Positions 13,253 to 25,899 of a stretch of DNA of 64,000 nt are shown one piece after another. The number at the start of each line of letters is the position of its first letter. Position 1 is the first letter of the stretch. The notes below the pieces were generated by a model, which had not been told where the DNA came from, did not search any database, and saw only the letters and a program-made list of their open reading frames with translations. Source of the DNA: Marisa cornuarietis. Taxonomy: Eukaryota; Mollusca; Gastropoda; Architaenioglossa; Ampullariidae. A program made the translations under genes and the position numbers. Where the stretch lies: positions 2,998,501-3,062,500 of the forward strand of contig SMMW01000001.1 in the NCBI GenBank assembly GCA_004794655.1, read 5' to 3'.

Positions 13253-16200
13253 ACGTTTTAAAAAGCAATGTTAACAACAGTTTGGGCAAAACACACACGC
13301 ACACACACATTTTGAGTTGTAGACAATTAGGAATTGTCTTCATATTAAGATATAATGTCACCGTTCAGGCTGGTCCGCGAAATATATTTTGGGCAGAACT
13401 AAGGACATTTTTTCCCCGACGACGTCAATGAGAACAGTTCATTATCACGAGAAAAAAAAAACACAGGCATGAGACAGATACACGTGCCCCATCACAATGC
13501 ATCACCAACTGGAACGTGAGAAGATTAAGAGAGCTTCACGATTCGTCATGCTAATACTCATCAATGAATTTACTCGTTTGAATTTTTTTTTTACGGCATT
13601 GAGGTCAGGACTTTCCATTCAATTTCACGATGTAATGTGGAATTACAACTGCCAGGGCCACACGCTTCAGTAGTCATTGTAATCTGACGTCATTTCCGCT
13701 TCAGCATGCGCGACGCCGCTTCATTCACGACTGTCACTTCAATGAAATCGGCGTAACACGAGATCCTGCCTGGATTTCGATGACTGTTCCAAAGAAAGAT
13801 GCCACAGTCTTGGGCCTCTGTGCCTAAACGCCGTTGGGGAAAACCCACCCCACCACCACCAACACCACCACCACACCCCAGACACACTTGAATCACGCCT
13901 ACAGCTTGCTCCTATCACCAGCGCCTTTTCCTGCTGCCGCCGCGAGGGCTGAGGGGTTTGTGCCTTGTGGGCGATATCTAGTGAAAGAAAAAACCGCCGA
14001 CTTGGCGTACAGTCGCAAAATGTCCGACATGGCGTGCAGTCGACAGAATTCACGACAAGCTGGTCGGGATCCGTCGTCTCTGACAGAAACGGGTTAAGAA
14101 GGCTATTCGACTGATTAAGGAAGTCAATCAAACTTTTCATCTGGCTGCTCTGCTTCCTCCAAACTTATCTTGATGAGTGCATCTTTATTTTCCACAGTTT
14201 TTAACTTTCTGCAGAAGAGGAATGCGTATCACATCGGCAAGAATGAATGTCCTGGCGTCTGGTTGGAGTCATTTGCTGATCGGTGCATTTAGCGAAAGGG
14301 GCGTCAATTTTGACTAGCTTTTTGAACAAGCTTATCACATTGCGCACAGCCTATGAAAACCAGAAATTCCGAACTACACAAGCCGTCCGGAAAGGAAATA
14401 CTAGCGATGTTGAGAAGTGACAGGGAAGGTTCTCGGCAAGTGTCGGCTGATGGATAGAGATGCAAGTCACGAGAACAACTATAGTCCAAGTCACGAGAAC
14501 AACTATAGTCCAAAGTACGTCTGGCGACTGAGAAATCGGACGCTGCGAGGTTGAGCTAGTGCAGCAGTAAGAAGATGAAGGGGGGGGGGGGGAATTCCGA
14601 TTTTCTCCCTACCCAGATTGAAAGCCGGGGTATACTCCCCTGTTGGGAAGGTAACCAAGCCAGAAATCCGGACACGATAGCGTAGGAGGAACATCATCAG
14701 GATGTGAGCAAGAAGCTGAAGGAAGTTGAAGACGACTATACCTATAAAATGGCATGGAGTTGGGGGTGGTGTCTCAGAAATGATTCAATGAAAAGATTAT
14801 TGGGAATTCAACAGTCAAACGTCTCTCGGGAAACAAGGCAGCACCAAGGGGGTGCTGGTGAAAAAGCTTTGTATCGTCTCGTTTCACAAATATTCTTTGG
14901 TTTTTCTGTTCGATTCATAACACCAATACTTAATTACACAAAGAAGGGTTCACAAAATGCATTCCCCTTTTTCTTTTTCTAAGCAATCAAACTGGATTTT
15001 CAAAAAAAAAATGAAAGTAAAAACAATATGTTTTTTTCCTGAAAGTCCTTTGTAAAATGATGTTGAGCTTGAAGTATTCTGTGCTCTGATATAGTCTGCT
15101 ATTACATATTGGTGTTAACATTTGCGTAAAGGTTCCTGTTCATAGCAACCAATCATATCAATGTTTCGTGCTGACAAAAGGACAGGTAACTACTCTTTCC
15201 GATTCTACTGGGGACGCCCACCCTACGTCTACGGTCTGGGACCGTAGCCATGAAATAGAAGTAAGATTACCTCAAAAGTCAGCTATGGAGCAGAAACGTT
15301 GCGAGGTCAAACAGATCTACGATGTTGGCTGATAATCTAAATCGTGTGTAGAACTTTCATGGCTTTCAAGTCAAGCAAACTCTGGGGGTTTCGAATATTT
15401 CTCTGCTTCATAGCAGCGATCCCTGCCTTCCTTCGGCATGGAAGGTCGCCATTGTGAGGCTTCGCTCACCTACCCATCTAAACGATGTGTACCTGATTGA
15501 TCAGGGGAGGTAATGAGGGCCGAGGTAAAGGGTTGGGCTCCTTCTATTACATGCCGCGCCCTCGAAATGGTTCACCGCTCTTATGGCAGAAAAATATTAA
15601 GTGAGCCTTTCCCTTTTCATCGTTCTTTTCACCTTTTTTACTTACACACGACTTGCCTGCTTTGTCAACGACTAGTCTCTTGCTGAAGACGTCAGCATAA
15701 CGTTCAAGTACGAAACCTGTATTGTTTGACCTCCGCTAGAAATGACAGTATAGAGAAACTCCTGTCGAAGGAGAGTCCCCCAAATTTAGCACTTGTTTGC
15801 GGGCAAGGTCAGACCTGTGCATAACTCAGCTATTCTGTAGTTAATCAGAGGAAGAGGGTTGGGAGGGGAGAATTTGTATCGTTTCCGGCTTTTCCTTTTT
15901 TTTTCAAAAATGGCGCTCGCTGCAAACATTATTTACTAATGAAACAGAACTAAGGTTTTTCCCAGAGAGGCTGAAAGATGTGTGTGACGCTGAAACTGTT
16001 TCCTCTTACCAGAACAAAAGCTTTGCTCGAGATACAGTTTCTCATACCTCGAGAACCCACATTCATTTTGTCGTCAATCAAACATACTCTGCACATGTAC
16101 TGAACTACGTGTATACAGTTCGTTGGACAAGGAAGATTTTTTTTAAATCACTGATAAGTACTAAATAAGTTTCATTTTCAAACATGTCGCTCCACGTTTG

Positions 16201-18329
16201 CTGTTTGAGGACATGGCCAAAGGCTCTTCAACGCGAACAACGAAGATTTGTTTTTATCCTCTGTCTCAGAGGAAGAAATTGGACAGCGAAGAGAGAAAGA
16301 AGGTGGAGAAAATGAAAGAGAAAAAAGGCTGGGGGAAGATACCGCGCGTCTTTTTTATCCGAAGTTTGTTAGTCTATGTTCCCCACATCCACTTCTTCCA
16401 TCCGTACTTATCACACATTTTATATTACATCACTTATTTTGTCACATATCTCGTCACTTTACTCAGCTTGGAACCAGTCAAAGGAATCATTTCTTTTCTT
16501 TTCGTTGACAGATACGTGCGGGAATGGCTTGGCTGCATGGTTGCAGGGGAGGTAATCCAAGTCACGCGTGATAACCCCCTGCGCTACTCCATCCGGGAGG
16601 AACATAAACCCGAACTCGGTGACATCAGCATCGGCGCCCGCCTTTTTGCGTCATACGCCGTAAGATACGACGCCGTCAAGGATTGCTTTCGTCAGGATGG
16701 TCCGAGCGGTCAGTTAGCATCCATTACGGGTATTAGTAACCGGATATGGTATCAGTAATATGTTGGCAGAATTTTGTGTTACTGTCATGTAACAAGTTTT
16801 AGATGGTTACACATACGAGAATCAAAAGGCAGTAGTTTTGGAGACTGAACATACACAGGGAACTTTTAAAATTAATTTCTAACTTAATATTGATTCGTAA
16901 ACAACAAGCAATGGAAAATTATTACTGCACCTTCAAAATCTCCCCCCCCCCCCTTCACTTCCATAAAATGCTGGTAGTTGATAAAATTTGAGCGTAAACG
17001 TATTAAAGATTATTTAATTTGTAATGACACATTATGGAATGCAAATACGACTTGATAATTTTTTAGTGAATTTAAAGACAAAATGCACATTGCAGCACTT
17101 TCATTTGTCAAATAAATAACATCCTCAGAATCTGCTAACAATTCTATTTTTATCAATGCACCAGGCGCTAAAATCGTCCCATTGATTTGTTTGTCATTCG
17201 GGTCCAGGAGTGAGTCACACTCAGTTTCCTGGCGTCTTCAACGTGTTTCATGCCATGCGCACGAGTACCTCCGCCTCAACGGTTGACAAGATGGTCGCTC
17301 TGGTGGACGGACTGTCGGAATTACTTCGTATGTTGAAATTATATTTTGACATGATTAACATTCTGGGATTGCTAAATGAGGCCTTGTGGAGGCTGAGGCA
17401 GACAATTGATTTCTCCAACAAGACCCTTACTTCGACGCCTACAGTGTGATTTCTAGTCACAGATTCTGAACAGAGATTACACATTTACCAATAAATGCAT
17501 GTGTTGTATCCTCTAAGGATCGGTGTTTCTTACACAGAATGCCTCTCAAAAAGTAGAAAATCAAACATCAACACAAATTTTACTGCTTATGTTTCCCAAA
17601 AATGAGGTGTTAAATATTTTTCAAATGATTTTTTTCATGTTTATGTGTTGAAAGCGTCTTTTTTTTTTCGTCCCAGAGCAGGGAATCAAAGTGGCTGAAT
17701 TCGGTTGTGGCACGGGGGTGCTGATTCTTGAACTAGCAGGCCGCTACCCAAACAGTCGTTTCCATGGCAGCGATATATCCGCGGATGGTCTGGCTATCGC
17801 CCGAGAAAAACTGGCTGAGAGTGGATTAAGTAACGTCACATTTTCCCTCGCTGATCTTCACAGTCTGCCGAGCGACATGCACGGCAAGTTCGACTGGGCC
17901 TTCACCTTTGACGTCATTCACGATTTACCGCATCCTCTGAAAGCGCTGAACGAAATCGACAAGGCGCTCAAAGCCGGAGGCTGGTACGTGATGGGAGACG
18001 TCCACACTCCCGAGGACAGGTGCGCCATCGCGGGAGATGACGGATCCATGTCGCTGTACGGGATAAGCACGTTCCTATGTCTTCCAGCGAGTGCTGCTCC
18101 AGATGGTGCTTTGGGACGGGGGGCGGCATGGAGCGTCCCGGAAGCCCAGGAGCTGATTGCCCAATCGAACTTGGCGTTACAGGAGACAGTTAGCGACCAA
18201 CCCTACTTTGCCTTTTATGTATGCCGTAAGTTGTCTCGGACTAGTCTTGCGGAAGAGCACGAGGCGAAATTTCGTGGCTATTTGGCTTCACTTACAGCAT
18301 CCAGAAAAAGCATCTTGTATGGTTTATAA
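1980..18329 (+). CDS. Rv2258c-like SAM-dependent methyltransferase, four exons
   Basis: Coding exons are 1980-2143, 16512-16708, 17208-17327 and 17677-18329. They join with phases 2, 1 and 1 and give 377 aa. The start ATG has a strong context (AAAATGG). Residues 1-120 look like the winged-helix N-terminal domain of the Rv2258c type (ERYVREWLGCMVAGEV). Residues 166-174 are SAM-binding motif I (VAEFGCGTG), followed by the acidic ribose-binding Asp193 (HGSDIS), then DWAFTFDVIHDLPHP and a GGWYVMGDV strand, all typical of a class I Rossmann methyltransferase. The substrate cannot be told. Introns 2 and 3 have usable but non-ideal donors (GTCAGT, GTATGT). The C-terminus is uncertain: a strong donor (GTAAGT) lies at 18226, just after FYVC. 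The protein may splice there to a short last exon instead of reading on to the stop at 18327-18329. Intron 1 is about 14.4 kb. The family is bacterial in character and is also known from invertebrates. Confidence 0.85.
3780..3910 (-). repeat. 3' tail of an L2/CR1-like LINE or its SINE
   Basis: Read on the minus strand, AAGCGCTAAGAGC is followed by ATGCGCTATAAAAATC and a short ATT repeat. This is the usual 3' end of L2/CR1-like LINEs and of SINEs that borrow their tail. No coding part is attached. Confidence 0.55.
5096..5171. repeat. Short foldback repeat, copy 1
   Basis: This shares CTTCGRTTGGCAACTGG and the downstream CAGATGTCGGACTGAGC with a second copy at 6210-6281. Its ends pair: TGGAGCAA (5110-5117) with TTGCTCCA (5161-5168). 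The matching arms of the other copy read TGGGGCAA and TTGCCCCA, so one base pair has changed on both sides (A-T against G-C). Confidence 0.6.
5276..5453 (-). repeat. tRNA-derived SINE, minus copy of an inverted pair
   Basis: On the minus strand it begins with a tRNA-like head: box-A-like TAGCCGTGCTTAGAGCGCTG and box B AGTTCGATACC. The body that follows contains GGGGTACCTGACTCC, GGTTGGGGAAGGTAAGGCAG and GGAGAGGAGATGGG. The same body motifs recur on the plus strand just to the right. Confidence 0.65.
5461..5612 (+). repeat. tRNA-derived SINE, plus copy of an inverted pair
   Basis: Box B (CCGGTTCGATACCCG) is followed by CAGCTGTAAAATGGGTACC and then GGGTTGGAGAAGGTAAAGC and GGAGAGGAGATGGG. These match the body of the neighbouring minus-strand copy. 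The two heads face each other a few bases apart. Confidence 0.65.
6189..6305. repeat. Short foldback repeat, copy 2, with 24-bp flanking duplication
   Basis: A 24-bp direct repeat (6189-6212 and 6282-6305, beginning TTATCAATTCG and ending CTTTATCTTCG) brackets a 69-bp insert at 6213-6281. The ends of the insert pair: TGGGGCAA (6222-6229) with TTGCCCCA (6273-6280). The insert is the second copy of the repeat at 5096-5171. The flanking repeat is perfect and looks like a target-site duplication. Confidence 0.65.
6836..6846. promoter_or_regulatory. Palindromic kappaB-like site
   Basis: GGGGAATCCCC, the reverse complement of the 11-mer found beside both IkappaB genes. It lies inside methyltransferase intron 1, far from either IkappaB gene. 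Matching the motif does not prove binding. Confidence 0.3.
7737..7771. repeat. (CA)n microsatellite
   Basis: Uninterrupted AC dinucleotide run inside methyltransferase intron 1. Confidence 0.95.
10929..11003. repeat. (CT)n-(CA)n compound microsatellite
   Basis: A CT run passes into a CA run, broken once by CAATCA. Simple-sequence DNA only. Confidence 0.95.
11372..11461. repeat. (CTTT)n microsatellite
   Basis: About 90 bp of perfect CTTT tetranucleotide repeats. Confidence 0.95.
12990..13252. repeat. Minisatellite with (GT)n and (GA)n inserts
   Basis: The block CTATATAACTCTG recurs five times. Most copies are followed by a (TG)n run of variable length and then a (GA)n run; the last copy ends in a long (GT)n tract. 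A compound microsatellite has evidently been copied as a longer unit. Confidence 0.85.
15440..15600 (+). repeat. SINE body fragment
   Basis: GTGTACCTGATTGATCAGGG followed by GAGGTAATGAGGGCC and AAAGGG resembles the GGTACCTGAC...GAAGGTAA body of the SINEs at 5276-5612. The head is not clear. Confidence 0.4.
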
Positions 18330-21300
18330 GTGCTGGTCGGAGGATGAGTGGGTAGTGTGGCATGGGAAAAGAAGAAGTGAAACTTTCTTCAGTATCAATA
18401 ATCAGTTCATGAAAATGTCAGAGATCTTTCTTAAAAGTGATCTAAAATTGTTGGCGTTTTCTGATTCGTCTAAGCCGTTTTGGCTTTTTTTTAGAAATAT
18501 TATTCATGATTTCTTCCTGACTTTACCCTTTCATAGTCTGTTTTAATCACGTTTGTGAACAACAGTGCTAGGTGAGAGACCTCAAATCAATTTGGTCTAT
18601 AAATCATTACGACTTTGTCTTTCTGATCAGTCTTTGTTGTTATCACACAATGCGAACACGTGAAATTATGCAGGAAATGAAGCATTATAAGCATAACCTT
18701 GATGGGAATTGTCACCTGTTCCTGCTCCTTCAGTCCTTGTAACACCTTTCATTTCGATGGCAACTGTACTTTTCCAAATATTAACTCCAGTTCACCTGAT
18801 CATGTCAATCTTTAACACAAAATGTTGACATGTTTTATGTTTTGTGTAACTGACACTAACAAGGAGAAAAAATAAGTTGTTGATATTTAATTTCATTTAA
18901 CCTAGATTTTACATACTCTTTTATCTACCATATTCGCAGATAAGGGTATTTTATCTTTCTACAAATTTATGCACATATAAAATTTTGCGTTGAGTACTTT
19001 GACATGAAGTACAACGACAGTAAATTAAATGAAAGTTGCGACAATGTTCTCTAGACTTGACGCCTGTTGTCGTCTGCGTATTTCCCAACTGAAGAGTTGT
19101 TTCGTGTACACTTTAGCCGCCCGTTGGAAAGGTTAAGCGTACGTTTGTCGAACGCGTCAAAACGGACTTTCATTGTGTTGGATCTGTGAACGATCATTAC
19201 CATATTTTCGTGAAAAGCTTCGGGGAAAAAATATGATTAACAGGGATGGAGGCTTAACATGAAAATCTTGGCAACGACTTTTGTGCAGGACTTTGCAGTC
19301 CTTCCTCTATGCATACACCTGATACACGTTTATAACAGCAGAGCGCACATTGCAGCAAACACTCAAAGAACTGGGAAACGTTCTACACTGTAATATTAGT
19401 GCACGCACAACAGTTGTAAACCATTGTTCATTATAAGTCCATACCCAACACTTGGAAAAACATTTGGGATTTTCCTTCCGTGCTGTTGTCTCGGGTCACT
19501 TCATCTTCGGCGGAATTTTCAAATGGAGTGTGTTTTGAACGCGCGCCTATCGCATTCAGCAGTAAACACGTCTGACCTTGGTCATGAGCACTCTACGCCT
19601 TCCGACACGACAGTTTCCGGCTCTGATGCACGGACCCTCTGGATCAGAGCTCTTTGCGCACAACCGGAAACCAAAGAAGAGAGAGAGAGCAATGTCTTCT
19701 ATGATCTGTGAGAGTCTCTCTATTAGTCTATAGTCTATGCGGAAAGAAAGCAAAGTGGGCACCGCGCCAGCTCGCTAGGCAACAGAGGTTTGCGCTCGAA
19801 GTCCGTTTTCCCTCCGCCCTTAATGGGCTTGATGAGGGACGACGTCGCGATGTAGCGTCCACCACAACCCCGCACCACTTAACCCTTGAAACCTTGTCGA
19901 CGAACGTTCTACTAACTTCCTTTTTTCGGATTCATTTACCTGGGGTAGGCCAGGGAATACCAGCAAAACCCATTCGTCGTTTCTTAACTGATGAATTTGG
20001 ACAAACAAATACGATATCACGCGATAGATTTGTGTGATAACGGCCGGTGAAGGCCAGATGCCTCTCAAACATTAGAAAGCACCGCCTGCTGTGTACAGGC
20101 AACACGGATATAAGATATATCTGCCTCTGTACGCATTCCCCGCAATAATAAACTCATAATCTGAACATCCCGTTTTCTATAGGTATAGTCTGTGCAGACC
20201 CAGCTAGACTGACTGGCTATCCTTTAAGTTAAAAGAACGTGATTCACCCTCCGTGGTGATTTTGCACTTTGGACTATGGTTTACCAAGAGGAAAAGGTTT
20301 TCAAGACAAGGCGTGGACAAGGCTAAATAAAAGATGGCTTCCCGCGGAGAAACGCCAGGCAAGCCGAAAAGGAAGACCAGAAGACCATTTCAATGGCGTG
20401 ATTTGAACTTTGGACGGTGTTCAGTAGGTTTACTTAGTTCATCACTTGCTGCCTTTGTTTTGTCGGACCTTATCGGTAACTGCATGTGCGCGCAATCCCG
20501 GAAGTACTACTGGCGTCAACATTGATTGGCCTTGTCCGCCTTTTAGCTGGGCACGAGCTAAGATTTCCTCTGACCTAATAGGTCATTAAGTGCACTGGAC
20601 TGGGCCTGTATATGTAATGAGCAATAATGTTCCATATCAGCTATGCGTCAAATGTAATACAGTGTATTAATGTACACAATGTACTCCATTGTTATCATTC
20701 ATCGCCATCTTAGTTCATAAGGCCAGTTACAGCCGTCATTATGAAATGATTTTCCACACGCTGATTTCTAATTATACTTTTCAAGTTTAAGTCACTCAAG
20801 ATACGGAATGAATTAATGTTACATTACGTAGCATGAAGCACTAACTGCAATTAAATGATAAGCAATAGGAAGAAGAGTTATAGCTTGCTTGAGATGAACA
20901 ACGGACACTCCCTAAAAAAAAGGTCTTGTTAATGAGTTGATTAGCTATATATTATTATCACTGATGTTTCATAACGATCCCAAATGCGTCATCTCTTATT
21001 TTTAAAAAAAAATCCTATTTGTTATTTATGGAGCTTTAGAGATAAAGAATTTACGATGTAGGACAGGAATTTTACAGGCTGTCAGCTCGCGAGACTGCAT
21101 GGAAAATTACCACAGCTGACACAGTGTCATGTGTCAAGCAATGCATGCACCGTCCGTGTCACTGGCGTCAAGTAGCATCCGCCACTGTGCTGGCGACAAT
21201 TGTTAACTGCAGCAGGAAACAGCAAGAAATTAACTGCGCACAACGAAGTCGCGACAGCCGTCAGCGTAGCAAATGTTGTCCGGTTAGGTCTGGTCCCTAA

Positions 21301-22645
21301 AAGTAAAGAGTTACATAGTGAGGGGGAAAAAAAGTTCTGCATGCGCCATCGAGAGCATCATCAACACTGTAAAGAACTCATCCTTAGTGGACAGTCTTGT
21401 TAGTAATACTAATTCCAATATTTATACGCATATGTTATACAGTCCTCAAGTCCCCAATAAAACCCCATGATCAAATCTTTGAGCCCACGATCGATGGAGG
21501 TTGGGGGGGGGGGATTTCACAGTCCAACATTCAACAATGTCGACACGCAATCAAGCATGCATGCACGCGCGCGCGCACGCACACACACACACACATGCAC
21601 TCACTCGCGTGCACACTTTTTCTTGAATGTCCTCGTGTCTGGGTACATCCTTATCTGGAAGCCCAGGGTGAGACGGGAATTGATGCCATGGATGCTTCTT
21701 TATCAGGTTAGAAATTTTTTTTTCAAAGTCGGGTAGATTGTCAGTATTATAATACAAACCATACTGCAGTACTATTCCCGTGGAGCATCGGCAGGTATAT
21801 CAGCCGCGGGCGGGAGCAAAGGTAAGCTGCGTATAATTCAGCTTATAATTTTTCATATGTGACAAGCTGTCAGCCTGTCATCTGTTGCGAGAATATATAT
21901 ATATATATACGCTGACCTTTCCTCCTACAGAATGTTAGTCAGATCCGTGTTTGATGACGACTGTGGTGGTTGGTGTCTAGACCAGTCTACAGCTTGGTTC
22001 TACTGCCTGCACGTGTGACCTCTCATCAGGTTAAGGTAAACATTGATTTGAACGTGTGACCTTTCACGCGAATGTACCGCCTGACCCGCAGGTGTTGGGC
22101 CTGCGACAGAAGGACGTTCCGTATGGTAGAACCGGCGGGCCCCCGTGTTTCTTCCCTTATCGGGATCGGCCCCGTGCATTGTCTGCGTCATTGAACTGTA
22201 GCCTCTCCCCCCCCCTCACCTCCTACAATTACCCTGCTAGCTCCCACCTGCGTGTTAAACCGCCAGGCAGACACGGGTGGGTGGATGGTGTGTGTTTTAG
22301 TCTGTGTAGGTACGTGAGTTCATGCATCTCGGATAGGCTATTTATTAACTTAGGAATTCGCTCGATGCACTGCAAAATAAATTTGAACTATATTGGGACA
22401 AGATCGTTTCTGACCGTTAGTCTATGAGATCCCGTGAATAGTTTTGGCTATGACAATGAACATTCACCTAGCTATGCAGGATTTGTTTTTCTGAGGGATT
22501 AGATAGGGTAGAGCAGGATACTAGTTTGTAAGCGAGAGGAACAGGGTGGATCCTTAAACAGGTGCGGGGTTTAAGTGAGACAGAAGACGGAAGGAAAAAA
22601 AGAGCTTCTATATCGGCCTGTAGGCTCATGACAGCGACGATTACA

Positions 22646-22985
22646 AGTGGTATTTTCGGAAGCTCCATCAAGTCTAGAGATATTTCATCAGTTCTATCAA
22701 GTCTAGCGTATTTTAGTAAGTTTAATCAAGTAAATGAGTATTTTTATTTAATTTTCATACTCTAAGGGTATTTTCGTAAACTCCATCAGATTTTGAAGTA
22801 TTTTCGAAAGCTCAATATAGGGGTACACACTGTATTTGGGGAAATTCCACCACGACTAGAAGTGTTTTTAGAAGCTCCATCAAGTCTAGGGGTATTTTCG
22901 TAAGTTCTATCAAGTCTAGGGGTGTTTTAGGACACGTTATCCAATCTAGAGGTATTTTTCGAAGCTCCATTAGGTCCATTTAATT
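22646..22985. repeat. Degenerate minisatellite, unit about 30 bp
   Basis: Variants of GGTATTTTCGTAAG followed by CTCCATCAAGTCTAG recur about ten times, with decayed copies in the middle. The best copies are at the two ends of the block. Confidence 0.8.
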
Positions 22986-23272
22986 GTAAGTGTAAATAAA
23001 ACAAATCTAGATCATACACAGGACAATTATATAAATATATGAAATATATATATTTATAAATATAGAGGAGAAACAAAGATGAAGAGAAAGGGGCGGGGAG
23101 GAAAAGCACCGTTCACTATTATAGTGGAGCTGAAAGAAGCAAAATCAGATCCCTCGTGTATAGTGGACTTTTCGAAAAAGGACAGCTTGAGATCATAAAA
23201 TTTAATCTGTCAAAGTCTCTTATTTGTGCTAATTATGTAGCTACGTAAAAAGTACGCTGATAAAGCAGATAT

Positions 23273-23314
<42 letters not shown>
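23273..23314. repeat. (CA)n microsatellite
   Basis: Pure CA run of about 40 bp. Confidence 0.95.
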
Positions 23315-23315
<1 letters not shown>

Positions 23316-25858
23316 TATCCCCGCGTCTAGGCTTTATGTCACCAATAATAATCAATCATTTCCTGCAGTTTGACCGAGTTCAGTGCGCTGTTAAACGCAT
23401 GAAGGATGTGTCTGCGTTATTTGGCCGGCCGGGTTTCCCCCTGCGCAGCCAAAATATATTTCCCTGTACATCCGTGCCCGGCGCCACGAATTTTCATTAC
23501 CATCAAAATCCGGGACCCAGCCCCGCGCGCCTCACCGATTTCAGGAACGACAACTCTAGCTTATCGTCCTCCTGTTGTGCAGTCGTGAGAAACAGCGTAA
23601 AAGTGCACTTAGGTCGATGACTGCGCTCTCGTTTGGAGAAAAAGGGGTGGGACTTGCAAAACAACAACAAAAAATAGAATGTTTAATTCCTCTCGACCAG
23701 AACTGGAATCAGTTCGGATTTGAAGGAAGTGAGGAAGAGACAGGTGCTATAGTCAAGCTGACCCAATCCTCGGGTGACAAACATTTTGCGCTTCGAGAAT
23801 AACTTATTCTGTTTAGAAACCTGTGACTTGGCACCTCTGTTCAAGGAAATGTCCAAACGGGTATATTGTGTGGGTCTAGTGACGCGAAGCTGGCTTGATC
23901 AAAGCAGTCGTGGTACTTGGGCGTCGTTTTCCCGTGATCAAATAGTTGTTTGACAAAAGGCAGAGTAGTCGAGAAGGTCACTACACAAAACACATCAATC
24001 AGGGCGATCAGGTTGCATTAACTATTGCTTTACGTTTCATGAAATCATTGTCAAGCTATGATATTTGTGTTTACGCAACCCTTCAGCTCCTGAACCTCTA
24101 TCCACACGATAACTAGCTCCTATTCCGGGATAATTCGATGAATCTGTCCATTTTCAATACTAGAAACCAGGAAAGCCCATCAATGAGCCCTCAGATCTAT
24201 GTTTTGCTTGTCCACTTTTCTCAAATTTGTTGCAAACGCGCACCCCGGTGGTAATAGGGTTTCGCTTGGTGTTTGGTCGGATTATGCGAAGTGTACGCGA
24301 TTGGTTGTAGGCTATCTATGTGGCTCGGTTCCGATGAATTAATTCCTTTGAAACACGCCAGCCCCAGTCCCCAAGTGCAGTATTGCGACAAACAGCAGCA
24401 GAGCATGTCAGCATCAATGCAGAAGGGAAAAAGCAGAACGAAAAGTGCCCATGACCTAGACAGAAAGGGGAAGTGGGAAGACTCCGGCATTTGTGTCAGA
24501 TATTGTCGAAAGAGATGACTTTAACAGTCACTTGAGCAATCGCGATGTTCAGCACATTTGGGAACCAGGTAAAGGATACCTTGACTTTTTTCTGTCTTAT
24601 GTGTGGAAACGTCACAGGACCTGCACGGCTGGTAGGGAGTCAACAATGAGACCAGTGGCCACGAAGACAATAGACTGTGAAAAGAAGACGAAAATCTAGC
24701 TAGCTATTCATCTACCTGGCATGCAGTCTTTCGCTCTCTCTCTCTCTCTCATATACAGCATCTTCTAATTTCTGAAACTGCTATTGTTTTTTGAAGATGC
24801 TTTGAACATATACTTCGAAAGACGACTTCATAACAACACAGTGGCGATCGACTACAGTCACTATAGCTGACAGTCTTTTTTTTTTTTTCCTTGGTGGAGT
24901 TGGGGTCTGTCACAGTTACAGAAACAAGCCTAGCTGCCTACACCTCTGACTCTCACACACTTGACCGATTGTGTTAAGACCAGTCCTGTTACTGGGTTTT
25001 ACCGGCCTACTCACTGTCCCCAACAGCAAGCCCCGGGCAAGTTACCAGGAAACCACTTGAACAACGGCTTTCTTTTCCTATTCTCGCACTCGTCCCAGTT
25101 GTAGGCAAGACATTACGCCCGCCATGCTATCTTGAGCCGCTACTCCTGCCACAGCTGTTCGTCTGCTTCAAAGTGTTATTCAGGTCAACTTTTCAAAACT
25201 TGTCAAACCTGCATACGCCTCCAGATATGCCATACGTAAAAAGAAGATTTTTTTTTTTTTTAAACTGGTGAGTGGGTGGGGTCATCCTAGAGGCAGCTGA
25301 TCGAGACCGTCTCCAAAACAATCCCAAAGTGTCGCCCCACCCTCTCTAGCCTAATCCTATGGCTGTCAGTACGCTAGCACCGACCCCGGACTATAGCTGT
25401 CACTCTTATCTCACGATCGAATCATCCTTTCTTGTCACGGGTATGTGTGTATGCATGGAGGGACGTTCCTCCGAGGTGAAAGCAACTGCACGCAAGCGAA
25501 GTAAAGAAACAATCTCGGGGAAGTTTGCAAGGAAAGAATAACTCCCGTGTTTTCATAACGAAGATACGATATCCTTCTAGCGAGCGCAGTCACAAGTCGA
25601 TCTAAAAAATGAAACTGTACATAGAACAGTTTACATGAGACAGTATTCATATAATTAAATAAGTTGGATGGGAGGTACAGAGGGTACAAGTGCTGCTTCC
25701 TATAGGCGAGAAACTCGGCTCATCTCATCGATTCTTATTGGGAAGCAGATGGGCCTAGTGCAATGGTGTCCGAGCCTGAAGCGAGCATGTGACGCAGGGT
25801 GTTTCCCCCCGCAGCTGACCAAACAGTGAAATTGGTACCTGACGATCGAGTGTGTGCA

Positions 25859-25891
<33 letters not shown>

Positions 25892-25899
25892 TTGTGTGC
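25859..25899. repeat. (GT)n microsatellite
   Basis: GT run with a few variant bases, followed by GCGCGC. Confidence 0.9.

Larger units (their letters stand above)
2144..16511 (+). other. Intron 1 of the methyltransferase (about 14.4 kb)
   Basis: The donor is AAG|GTAATC at 2144 and the acceptor TTGACAG at 16511. The encoded peptide is continuous across the junction (KLKE-R-YVREWLG), so no exon appears to be missing. The intron holds LINE/SINE tails (about 3780-3910), an inverted SINE pair (5276-5612), a small foldback repeat in two copies (5096-5171 and 6213-6281), a SINE piece (15440-15600), and CA, CT and CTTT microsatellites. I see no nested gene. Confidence 0.8.

Noticed and set aside
16198..16758. 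186-codon plus-strand open frame across methyltransferase exon 2
   Set aside because: Only 16512-16708 is real coding sequence; the rest reads through the intron on both sides.
20334..20525. 63-codon open frame with a good start context (AAGATGGC)
   Set aside because: No similarity that I recognise; one hydrophobic stretch is not enough support.
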